This document shows positions 58,185-64,000 of a DNA stretch of 64,000 nt, one piece after another. Under the pieces are notes generated by a model, which made no database searches, was not told the DNA's origin, and worked only from the letters and a program-made list of their open reading frames with translations. Position numbers and translations under genes: made by a program. How positions within the stretch are numbered: the stretch's first letter is position 1; each line of letters starts with the position of its first letter. The stretch comes from Euhalothece natronophila Z-M001 (GTDB taxonomy: Bacteria > Cyanobacteriota > Cyanobacteriia > Cyanobacteriales > Rubidibacteraceae): assembly GCF_007904085.1 (NCBI RefSeq), contig NZ_CP042326.1:1922001-1986000 (forward strand), read 5' to 3'.

Positions 58185-58670
58185 CTATCTCGACCAAACT
58201 TGTCTAGCTTTAACTGGGAAACAGGGACCAGTGCTACAGTTTTCGACATTGATTATGTCATTAGGGTTGTTACCAAGCTCAAAATGAAATTGGTCTGGAG
58301 AATAATTAGGATGGGTAGGATTAGAGCCTTGCAGGATAAAGCCTTTGCGAGTGCGCTGAAGTCTTATGTTTTGCCGAATCGGTCGCCGAGTTACGTCGGT
58401 ATCAACATAGAGCTTTCCAGAGTCACCGTTCATCAAGAGTTTACCCTGATGTTTTACGCCACCTTCTGTCCATTCTAAATACCATTTACCATTCAGGTCA
58501 GGATTAACACTCTGGGTATCGATATCATTTTGAGCATAACTTAGAGTCATTACACTTTCAGAATTAGAAGTAGAAATGGCTTCAGCCGTAGCAGGAGAGC
58601 TTAAGCTAGTGAGAGCTGTGCTAGCAATTAGAGCGGATAATCCGAATTTAGCAATTTTGGTGAATAACAT
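58185..58670 (-). CDS. Small secreted protein, beta-rich, unknown function
   Basis: I do not recognise this 161-residue protein. A signal peptide (MLFTKIAKFGLSALIASTALTSLSSPATA) is clear. The mature part has LNGKWYLEWTEGGVKHQGKLLMNGDSGKLYVDTDVT and FILQGSNPTHPNYSPDQFHFELG, which suggests a small beta barrel or lipocalin-like fold, and a CSTGPC pair near the end. It lies 155 bases before the FecR gene on the same strand. A copy of the shared 40-base motif is upstream. Confidence 0.75.
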   Translation of the reverse strand: MLFTKIAKFGLSALIASTALTSLSSPATAEAISTSNSESVMTLSYAQNDIDTQSVNPDLNGKWYLEWTEGGVKHQGKLLMNGDSGKLYVDTDVTRRPIRQNIRLQRTRKGFILQGSNPTHPNYSPDQFHFELGNNPNDIINVENCSTGPCFPVKARQVWSR

Positions 58671-58700
58671 TTGCTGTCCTCCATCTTGTTAACTTTCATC

Positions 58701-58740
58701 TTCATTACTTCTTTAGGTGGGAAATGAGTGTTTTATGCAG
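58701..58740 (-). promoter_or_regulatory. Shared upstream motif, copy 1
   Basis: On the coding strand the 40 bases hold TGCATAA, N14, ACCTA, N9, TGAA. Copy 3 at 61025-61064 matches in 34 of 40 positions. It ends 30 bases before the start codon of the 161-residue secreted protein. It may be a promoter or operator; see findings. Confidence 0.6.
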
Positions 58741-58778
58741 TTATAGATTAAATTAACTTTTAACGATCAGTAAATCTA

Positions 58779-58806
58779 AAAAAACAGCTCATTTTGACTG
58801 TTGGTT
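58779..58806 (-). terminator. Weak terminator, sibling of 61101-61128
   Basis: On the minus strand ACAG pairs with CTGT around a short loop, followed by TTTTTT. The sequence resembles the stronger hairpin at 61101-61128, and both lie just before a copy of the shared motif. It would end the transcript of the 59237 gene. Confidence 0.5.
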
Positions 58807-58915
58807 AAAATCTTAATTAAGTTCGTTAAACTAAAAAATAAAGTGCGGACTGTTCTATAATTAAATAATCCCTAAAATAATTAAGAAATAGATTCAGGTT
58901 AGTGGATCAAATTAA

Positions 58916-58933
58916 GCTCCAATGGCGTGGAGC
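58916..58933 (-). terminator. Hairpin after the 58962-59237 gene
   Basis: GCTCCA (58916-58921) and TGGAGC (58928-58933) form a six-base stem 28 bases after the stop, followed on the minus strand by TTAATTT. It is a weak terminator candidate. Confidence 0.4.
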
Positions 58934-58961
58934 ATTTCAATAGCCTAAATCAGTTAATTAG

Positions 58962-59237
58962 TTACCAGAATGGTAATTCTGGTGGCTCTACTGGCATAGT
59001 TTCAGGTGGTTCAATTGGATTTGGCGCTGATTCTGGTGGTTCTACTTGAGGAGTAACAGGTGATTCTGGCTCAGGTATATTGTAAGCTAAATTCGTATTA
59101 TTCGGAGAACTTAAAGTAGAATGATCAGAAGCAATAGCAACCTCAGTATCCATCATAGTTGCTGATAAGGCTAGGGGGGTTGCTAAAAGGAATAAACTCA
59201 GAATAGTTTTTGCTAGGCGTTGGTTAAATAGTTTCAT
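58962..59237 (-). CDS. Small secreted proline-rich protein
   Basis: The 91 residues have a signal peptide or anchor (MKLFNQRLAKTILSLFLLATPLALSATMM) and a mature part rich in Pro and Glu (EPESPVTPQVEPPESAPNPIEPPETMPVEPPELPFW), which is probably extended and lies outside the cytoplasm. The N-terminal half is clearly related to the protein at 61158-61364: MKxF at the start, then SLxxL, PLxL and TEV in the same order. I know no function. Confidence 0.7.
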   Translation of the reverse strand: MKLFNQRLAKTILSLFLLATPLALSATMMDTEVAIASDHSTLSSPNNTNLAYNIPEPESPVTPQVEPPESAPNPIEPPETMPVEPPELPFW

Positions 59238-59266
59238 AATTATTTCCTAAACATTATTCAATTACC

Positions 59267-59306
59267 TTCAATATTTCCATAGGTTTTATCGTTAATACTT
59301 ATGCAG
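59267..59306 (-). promoter_or_regulatory. Shared upstream motif, copy 2
   Basis: TGCATAA, N14, ACCTA, N9, TGAA on the minus strand, ending 29 bases before the ATG of the proline-rich protein. It is closest to copy 4 (61383-61422), with which it shares CTGCATAAGTATT. Confidence 0.6.
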
Positions 59307-59390
59307 GTAGGAAAGCTTTACTATAGCAACATGATCTCATTTGTAAAAACTAGCTCAACATTACGTAGGCTGAAGCCGTGCCGAAGGCTT

Positions 59391-59412
59391 CCCCCCCACC
59401 CCCCTTAGTAAG
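59391..59412. repeat. C-rich palindromic repeat, left part, split by the IS
   Basis: A C run, then ACC, C4, TTAGTAAG. Together with 60420-60453 (CCCTTAGTAAG, then G6, AATTAAA, G6, ATCCC) it rebuilds one palindromic element of the same type as 6035-6065. The 11 bases CCCTTAGTAAG appear on both sides of the IS. Confidence 0.7.
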
Positions 59413-59422
59413 CAGGGCTGTT

Positions 59423-60321
59423 TCATTCTATCAAAATGGGGAGTAGCCAAAGCCTCTGTCCAAGCCATCTTCGCCCTTCGGTAATTGATAAAAAGCCTAA
59501 TAATCTAAAAAGATTGAGACAAATGGTCTTTAAAACTGAAAAGTTGACTGCTGATTGAAGATGGTGTAACGGGGAGGTATCTTCAGCAAAAATAACGTCT
59601 TTGACCCAATGTAGTTGGTTTTCAATTCCCCAATGTCCCTGAATTTTTTCACTAAATTTTTTAGCTGTTTGATAACAACTACTTAAATAATAAACGATTT
59701 GATGATAAAACTTGTCTTTTCGATAACCTTTCCTTTCTACTTTAATAAAATACTGGCTTCCTTGCCAAATGTTAGGAAGATTTTCTGTAACTTCAAAAAC
59801 AGAGACTTGGCGATTGATTTGTCGTCCATATTTTCCACCATATGTCGAACACAGTGAATTTCTGAAGTCTTTTTATTTTCCAATTTTTCCAAGGCTAAAA
59901 CCAATCCATTTTCCTGAGAAAACCAAGAAACCATCGAAGCAAAGTTCTGTTTATTTCCGTAGTAATCAGTTAAAGTTGATTTAATGCTCTTGCCATCGAC
60001 TGCGATCCAATCTGGAATTTCTTCTTCTGAAGATAATTGAGTTGCCCATTGATTAAAAATTGGAATTAACTTGTCATTTTCTATTCCCATCATTATTCTT
60101 CTAATAGTGGAATAGGATGGAACTTTAAGCTGCGGATTTTTCGCAATGCGAAGAAGATAGTCCTGATAATTCTTAGCAAAAGCAGATAGATCTCTATAAC
60201 TTAAACAGCCTACCATTAATCCTAAAATAACAATTAAAAGTATCCACCATAAGGGGTGTCTTTGTCCACTGCGATCGCGCCAATCATTGACTTGTTTTAA
60301 GAAATTGATTAAACTAGACAT
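59423..60321 (-). pseudogene. ISAs1-family transposase, broken by deletion and frameshift
   Basis: The N-terminal part begins MSSLINFLKQVNDWRD and has DWIAVDGKSIKSTL with the first catalytic aspartate, and ENGLVLALEKLENKKTSEI. It then shifts frame near 59828, where the segment with the second aspartate (normally VFTLDALHCQKK and NDYLxxVK) is missing. The other frame continues with YGRQINRQVSVFEVTENLPN, YFIKVERKGY and the C-terminal signature HWGIENQLHWVKDVIFAEDTSPLHH, to a TGA at 59423-59425. About 60-70 residues are lost. Confidence 0.9.
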
Positions 60322-60402
60322 CTTAGAAATTTTTCTAAAAATGCGCGATCGCGCCACTAATTTATTATCGCGATCGCGCTTTACATTTACAATTTTACCC
60401 CG

Positions 60403-60419
60403 AGAATGAAACAGCCCTG
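60403..60419. repeat. Terminal inverted repeat of the IS (right end; left end 59413-59429)
   Basis: AGAATGAAACAGCCCTG is the exact reverse complement of the left end. All 17 positions match. Confidence 0.92.
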
Positions 60420-60453
60420 CCCTTAGTAAGGGGGGAATTAAAGGGGGGATCCC
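60420..60453. repeat. C/G-rich palindromic repeat, right part
   Basis: CCCTTAGTAAG, G6, AATTAAA, G6, ATC. In reverse it reads GATC, C6, TTTAATT, C6, TTACTAAGGG, close to the rpsE-rplO element. The first 11 bases are the target duplication of the IS. Confidence 0.7.
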
Positions 60454-60787
60454 AACTAAAAATTTACAACTGATTTAGGATTGCTATATATTTAAAAAGG
60501 GTTTCAACAAAAAGCAAAACAAGCACTGGCAAAAAATCAGATAATTATAACTGATTATAGAGATTTTTAAGTCAATCAAAAAATAATAAAATTGAATTAT
60601 AATCAAACAATCAAAATCAAATTAAAGTAATAAAAAATATTGAATAAATCAAGAGTAGCCTAAAAATAAGACTACCCCCATATTGAGTGTTATTAGCTTG
60701 TGCAGTAATCTCTTAAAACTCCTAAAATTTTTCAAAATCATGTATAAAAAAGGAGCTTCAAGAAATATGTGATCTATTCAATCTCAG
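60454..60787. other. AT-rich region without a gene
   Basis: About 330 bases of very AT-rich sequence follow the repeat. I see no open frame with a start and ribosome binding site, no tRNA and no strong hairpin. It is the downstream side of the small membrane-protein gene at 60788. Confidence 0.6.
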
Positions 60788-60976
60788 TTACATTAATGAA
60801 TTAGAAAAGTTTTGATTATTTCCCAGAACTTGATTTTGACTGACTGTATCATTGTCAAACACTTGTTGATAAAACCAAACAAGATTACTAAATCCAAATA
60901 AAGTAGCGACAATAGAAACCAATAAAGCAAATAACCATTGTGATTGATTTTTACGGGTAATTTTTGGATAAGACAT
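60788..60976 (-). CDS. Small single-pass membrane protein
   Basis: The open frame starts at 61015, but GGAGG precedes the ATG at 60976 on the minus strand, giving MSYPKITRKNQSQWLFALLV and 62 residues. There is one membrane helix (LFALLVSIVATLFGFSNLVWFY) and a polar Asn/Gln-rich C-terminus. The positively charged N-terminus points to an inside orientation. I know no homologue. A motif copy lies upstream. Confidence 0.65.
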   Translation of the reverse strand: MSYPKITRKNQSQWLFALLVSIVATLFGFSNLVWFYQQVFDNDTVSQNQVLGNNQNFSNSLM

Positions 60977-61024
60977 AAGAACCTCCAAATTAATCTTTCT
61001 ATATTCAGTCTTCAATTTTTTACG

Positions 61025-61064
61025 TTCATTACTTCTTTAGGTTGGAGATTATTATTTTATGCAC
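61025..61064 (-). promoter_or_regulatory. Shared upstream motif, copy 3
   Basis: TGCATAA, N14, ACCTA, N9, TGAA on the minus strand, ending 48 bases before the ATG at 60976. It agrees with copy 1 in 34 of 40 positions. Confidence 0.6.
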
Positions 61065-61100
61065 AGCAAATCAAATGAATTTTGAACTATCAGCCAATCA

Positions 61101-61128
61101 TTAAAAAAACAGCCCATTTGGACTGTTA
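61101..61128 (-). terminator. Rho-independent terminator after the 61158 gene
   Basis: On the minus strand ACAGTCC pairs with GGGCTGT (one wobble) around AAAT, followed by TTTTTTT. It lies 30 bases after the stop of the 61158 gene and 37 bases before motif copy 3. Confidence 0.7.
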
Positions 61129-61157
61129 GCATGATCCTTTAGATGTTCCATGATTAT

Positions 61158-61364
61158 TTAGGGAATGACTGGGCGATTGGTGCGACGGGGAAGATTAAAA
61201 TACCAGCTATTATCTGTAGTATCAGCATTGATAGCGCGATCGCGCACAATAGAATTATTAGTAACTTCAGATGTAATCATTGTTGTGAATAAGACTAAGG
61301 GGACTACCAACATAACTAAGCTGAAAATGCTTTCAGTTTGATTTTTAGTAAAGAACTTCATCAT
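61158..61364 (-). CDS. Small secreted or membrane protein, paralogue of 58962
   Basis: The start is placed at the double ATG at 61364/61361, preceded by AGGAAG; the frame upstream has no support. In 68 residues there is a hydrophobic signal or anchor (SIFSLVMLVVPLVLFTTMI) and a short polar part ending LPRRTNRPVIP. The N-terminal half matches the 58962 protein: MKxF, then SLxxL, PLxL and SEV/TEV. The proline-rich tail is missing here. Confidence 0.68.
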   Translation of the reverse strand: MMKFFTKNQTESIFSLVMLVVPLVLFTTMITSEVTNNSIVRDRAINADTTDNSWYFNLPRRTNRPVIP

Positions 61365-61382
61365 TGCTTCCTGCTTGTTACC

Positions 61383-61422
61383 TTCACTTCTCCCATAGGT
61401 CAAAGAGTCAATACTTATGCAG
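61383..61422 (-). promoter_or_regulatory. Shared upstream motif, copy 4
   Basis: TGCATAA, N14, ACCTA, N9, TGAA on the minus strand, ending 18 bases before the first ATG at 61364. Because it lies between the minus-strand gene and the + strand alcohol dehydrogenase, it is the outermost of the four copies. Confidence 0.6.
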
Positions 61423-61496
61423 GGATATTGAATCTTGATTTCATAAACATTTGCTCATACGATCAGACATTAAAAGTCGGTCTTAGGAGAAGCGTT

Positions 61497-62522
61497 ATGG
61501 GTAATACGATGAAAGCCGCCCTAGTCGAAGAATTTGGCAAACCCCTCCAACTAAAGGAAGTAGAGATTCCTAAACCAGAGGCTGGGCAAGCTCTTGTGAA
61601 ACTTGAGGTGAGCGGAGTTTGTCATACCGATGTTCATGCTGCTGATGGAGATTGGCCCATTAAACCCAATCTTCCCTTTATTCCTGGACATGAAGGGGTT
61701 GGTCATGTTGTAGAAGTAGGCCCAAACGTAACTCATTTAAAAGAAGGAGATCATGTGGGAATCCCTTGGTTACATACCTCTTGTTCTTATTGCGAGTATT
61801 GTGTCAGTGGGCGAGAAAATTTATGTCTCTCTCAAGAAAATACAGGGTATAGTGTCAATGGAACATTTGCCGAGTATGTTCTAGCCGATGCCGATCATGC
61901 CACTAAAATCCCGCAACCTCTAGACTCAGCACAAGCTGCTCCAATTCTATGTGCAGGGGTTACTACCTATCGGGGACTGAAAGAAACCAATACCAAACCC
62001 GGAGATTGGGTTGTTATTTCTGGCATTGGCGGACTTGGTCATTTAGGAGTGCAATATGCCAAAGCGATGGGGCTTCATGTTATTGCCTTATCTCGTACCC
62101 CAGAGAAGTTAGAATTAGCGAGACAATTGGGGGCTGAAGAAACAATTAATGTCACTGAAACTGACCCCGGTCAAGCAGTTCAAGACAAAATTGGTGGCGC
62201 TCATGGGGCATTGGTAACTGCGGTTTCAACACAGGCTTTTCAACAAGCTGTGAGTACTCTTCGGCGAGGTGGAACTCTTTCTATGGTGGGATTACCGCCC
62301 GGTGAATTTCCCCTTTCTATTTTTGAGATGATTTTAAAGGGAATTGATATTCGCGGTTCTATTGTCGGAACTCGTACTGATTTACGTGAGGCTTTACAAT
62401 TTGGAGCGGAAGGAAAAGTTAAAGCTCAAATCGAGACGCAACCTTTAGATCATGTCAATACAATTATGGAACGTCTGAAAAATGGAGATGTTAATGGACG
62501 GGTGGTATTAAGTATTACCTAG
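61497..62522 (+). CDS. Zinc-dependent alcohol dehydrogenase (AdhP-like)
   Basis: The enzyme oxidises alcohols or reduces aldehydes with NAD(P). The ATG at 61497, preceded by AGGAGA, is preferred to the long upstream frame. The 341 residues contain the catalytic zinc site SGVCHTDVHAADGDW and PGHEGVGHV, the structural zinc cysteines in CSYCEYCVSGRENLC, and the NAD-binding GIGGLGHLGVQYAKAMG. This is the propanol-preferring, tetrameric type. Confidence 0.95.
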   Translation: MGNTMKAALVEEFGKPLQLKEVEIPKPEAGQALVKLEVSGVCHTDVHAADGDWPIKPNLPFIPGHEGVGHVVEVGPNVTHLKEGDHVGIPWLHTSCSYCEYCVSGRENLCLSQENTGYSVNGTFAEYVLADADHATKIPQPLDSAQAAPILCAGVTTYRGLKETNTKPGDWVVISGIGGLGHLGVQYAKAMGLHVIALSRTPEKLELARQLGAEETINVTETDPGQAVQDKIGGAHGALVTAVSTQAFQQAVSTLRRGGTLSMVGLPPGEFPLSIFEMILKGIDIRGSIVGTRTDLREALQFGAEGKVKAQIETQPLDHVNTIMERLKNGDVNGRVVLSIT

Positions 62523-62661
62523 AGCATGACTAGCCATAAAAAAAATTCATACAACTTTTAAGAAGAGTGAATGGTTTTGGTGAGGGGTGATTGTCTTCTA
62601 TTATAAGTTGCATTAATGCTTTGCTTGTAATAGAATGATAATCGTTTTATAAATAAGGAAC

Positions 62662-63189
62662 ATGACCCGCTTATTTAAGATTAGTTTAATTTTCCTCCTG
62701 ACGATCGCTGTAATTATCCCGATTAGTAGTTGCGAGCTAGACCAACAAACTCAAGACATCACTCCCATTTCTGAACTATCTCCTCCTGAAAATGAAGCAG
62801 TAGCCGAGGAAATCATTAACTATCGTCGTGAACAAATGCAAGGGTTATCCGCTCATTACCGCTCTTTAGAAGCAATTATTGATGAAAATGCTCCTTTTTC
62901 CGATCAAGCTCTGATTCATGTTGAAAGTCTGATGGCAATTAACCAATTTCTTACCCAAGGGTTTCCGCCAGAAACAGCCATGGAGGAAGGAGAATGGGGA
63001 GCAAAGCCTTTAATTTGGGATGAACCAGACGAGTTCACTGCAATTGTAGTTGCCTTTCAGGATCGCCTAGCGTCTCTAAAATCAGCAATTACTGAACAGG
63101 CTTCTCAAGAAGAAGTTTCTGAGGCTTTAAATCAAGCTCGTCAGCAATGTTTGGACTGTCATCAAGTTTATCGTGTGCGACAACCATAA
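62662..63189 (+). CDS. Cytochrome c'/c556-like lipoprotein
   Basis: The 175 residues begin with a lipoprotein signal (LFKISLIFLLTIAVIIPISSC, lipobox ISSC). A helical-bundle domain (EEIINYRREQMQGLSAHYRSLEAIIDENAPFSDQALIHVESLMAIN) follows. The heme motif CLDCH near the C-terminus (ARQQCLDCHQVYRVRQP) is at the place expected for cytochrome c' relatives. It would be anchored in the outer face of a membrane. The upstream AATGATAATCGTTTTA resembles half of a Fur site, a weak hint of iron control. Confidence 0.85.
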   Translation: MTRLFKISLIFLLTIAVIIPISSCELDQQTQDITPISELSPPENEAVAEEIINYRREQMQGLSAHYRSLEAIIDENAPFSDQALIHVESLMAINQFLTQGFPPETAMEEGEWGAKPLIWDEPDEFTAIVVAFQDRLASLKSAITEQASQEEVSEALNQARQQCLDCHQVYRVRQP

Positions 63190-63272
63190 ATTTCACTGAC
63201 TCTTCATTTGCCATGATTACAATAACGAGAAATAAAGCGCGATCGCGACAGTAATCACTTAAAGCAAGGCTT

Positions 63273-63854
63273 ATGTCCAATTCTAACCTGCAGCTATCCA
63301 CGATTGACCGTTTTGCCGTTCATACTTTTAGCCGACGAGACAAAATTCCCTGCAACCCAAATATTTTGTGGAAAATCGAAGAGGGGGCGGTTCGTAGTTT
63401 TGCCCTCTCTGAAAATCGCAGTATAATTCCTTTAGGCTTTTGGGGAAAACGAGATGTTATAGGACAACCTCTGACTTATGTACAACCATGTTACCTAGAA
63501 TGTTTAACTGAAACAAAAGTAATGAGCATAGAATCTAATCAATATTGGGAAATTGAACCAATTATGCTTGCTCATATTCAACAAATGCAGGAACTGTTAC
63601 GAATTAGACATGGGCAAATTCGTCGTCGCTTAGAATGTTTTCTCAACTGGTTGGGCTATAAATTCGGTTGTCTTTATGACCAGAAAGTGATCATTGAGCT
63701 AAGATTAACCCATCGAGAAATAGCAGAAGCTATTGGAACGACTCGCGTAACTGCAACACGAGTATTGCAAGAATTGGAAGAGGAATCCTTAATTAGCTAT
63801 TCTCCTCATAACTACTTAGTGCTACATCGCTTTTCCCCTTTTCGCTGTCATTAA
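63273..63854 (+). CDS. Crp/Fnr-family transcription regulator
   Basis: The 193 residues have a degenerate cNMP-binding-like N-terminus (WKIEEGAVRSFALSENRSIIPLGFWGKRDVIGQPL), a dimerisation helix (HIQQMQELLRIRHGQIRRRLECFLNWLGYKFG) and a winged helix-turn-helix LTHREIAEAIGTTRVTATRVLQELEEESLI. Fnr-type cysteine clusters are absent, so oxygen sensing by Fe-S is unlikely. It resembles the short cyanobacterial regulators of the NtcA/NtcB-like branch only in its HTH. Confidence 0.87.
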   Translation: MSNSNLQLSTIDRFAVHTFSRRDKIPCNPNILWKIEEGAVRSFALSENRSIIPLGFWGKRDVIGQPLTYVQPCYLECLTETKVMSIESNQYWEIEPIMLAHIQQMQELLRIRHGQIRRRLECFLNWLGYKFGCLYDQKVIIELRLTHREIAEAIGTTRVTATRVLQELEEESLISYSPHNYLVLHRFSPFRCH

Positions 63855-64000
63855 TCAAAGAGAAACAAAATCCTTAGCTTTTGCACAAAGTTGCTGTTCG
63901 ATTCTTTCCCATTCTGCTGCTAAGGTATCTTGACTGGGTGAATTTCCCGCACGTCAGTACCAGTAATTTGCATTTCCGATATCCCGTTCTTCACGCTTGC
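63855..64000 (-). pseudogene. Paralogue of the 36903 protein, truncated at the window edge, in-frame TGA
   Basis: On the minus strand the frame from 63998 reads KREERDIGNANYWY, then a TGA at 63954-63956, then RAGNSPSQDTLAAEWERIEQQLC and a tail to the stop at 63855. The intact gene at 36903 has HREEGDLGNARYWYRRAGKSVSQGSLAEEWEEIAQELCKKA in the matching place. The stop replaces an arginine, and a single CGA-to-TGA change would explain it. The gene continues beyond the right edge, so its 5' part is not visible. Confidence 0.75.

Larger units (their letters stand above)
59413..60419 (-). mobile_element. ISAs1-family insertion sequence, decayed
   Basis: The 1007-base element is bounded by perfect 17-base inverted ends, CAGGGCTGTTTCATTCT at 59413-59429 and its reverse complement at 60403-60419. 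It is flanked by direct repeats CCCTTAGTAAG (59402-59412 and 60420-60430), close to the 8-10 base target duplication known for this family. The transposase inside is broken, but the ends are intact, so a related active copy could still mobilise it. Confidence 0.88.

Noticed and set aside
58143-58478. + strand frame of 111 residues
   Set aside because: It is antisense to the 58185-58670 secreted protein, which has a clear signal peptide and start.
59737-60357. Intact 206-residue transposase
   Set aside because: The end is out of frame with the conserved C-terminal signature, which continues in another frame to 59423; the gene is broken.
61338-61496. 53-residue N-terminal extension of the alcohol dehydrogenase
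   Set aside because: The family start is at the ATG at 61497 with AGGAGA before it, and the extension runs through motif copy 4.

Overview
The window is a piece of a cyanobacterial chromosome. The evidence is a complete cpcBACD phycocyanin operon, psbU, a high-light-inducible protein, chlP, sipA, CpcS-type phycobiliprotein lyases, and the palindrome GCGATCGC (HIP1) scattered throughout. The mix resembles unicellular halotolerant genera such as Halothece or Dactylococcopsis, but that placement is inference and was not tested.

Layout. (1) 1-13443: the S10/spc/alpha ribosomal super-operon on the + strand, from the 3' end of rplB through rpoA, rplQ, truA, rplM, rpsI and rpmE, with secY, adk and infA inside. 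rpsN and rpmD are missing from their usual E. coli positions, as is usual for cyanobacteria. A C-rich palindromic repeat sits between rpsE and rplO. (2) 13503-26034: housekeeping and accessory genes: prfA, gpmI, secG, an M1 aminopeptidase, a Uma2 nuclease, a large conserved unknown, hisIE, a lone receiver domain, a DUF4351-type nuclease-like protein, a DUF2854 membrane protein and chlP. (3) 26177-33112: grpE-dnaK-dnaJ, interrupted between dnaK and dnaJ by a complete-looking group II intron with an RT-maturase-HNH protein. (4) 33109-36510: a TusA-like protein, rsgA, and an overlapping DUF1611/enolase-superfamily pair that may act on acylated D-amino acids or dipeptides. (5) 36600-44306: photosynthesis: Hlip, cpcD/C/A/B on the minus strand, two CpcS-family lyases flanking a coiled-coil unknown, a small metallopeptidase-like protein, psbU and a 1-Cys peroxiredoxin. 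(6) 44373-52096: an ArnT-like glycosyltransferase, a PatA-like regulator, sipA, recQ, an EVE protein and ackA.

(7) 52133-61364 is the accessory region and the most unusual part. It begins with a 1670-residue protein combining an orthocaspase, a STAND-type P-loop NTPase, a membrane segment and 14 WD40 repeats. Next to it is a secreted FecR-domain protein, and then four small secreted or membrane proteins. Each of the four is preceded by the same 40-base motif with fixed spacing (TGCATAA-N14-ACCTA-N9-TGAA on the coding strand). Two of the four proteins are paralogues, and the terminator-plus-motif block between neighbours is duplicated. A decayed ISAs1-family element (17-bp perfect inverted ends, 11-bp direct repeats) separates the two pairs and sits inside a C-rich palindromic repeat.

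(8) 61497-64000: a zinc alcohol dehydrogenase, a lipoprotein-like cytochrome c' relative, a Crp/Fnr regulator, and at the right edge a truncated paralogue of the 36903 gene with an in-frame TGA.

No tRNA, rRNA or CRISPR array was found by eye.
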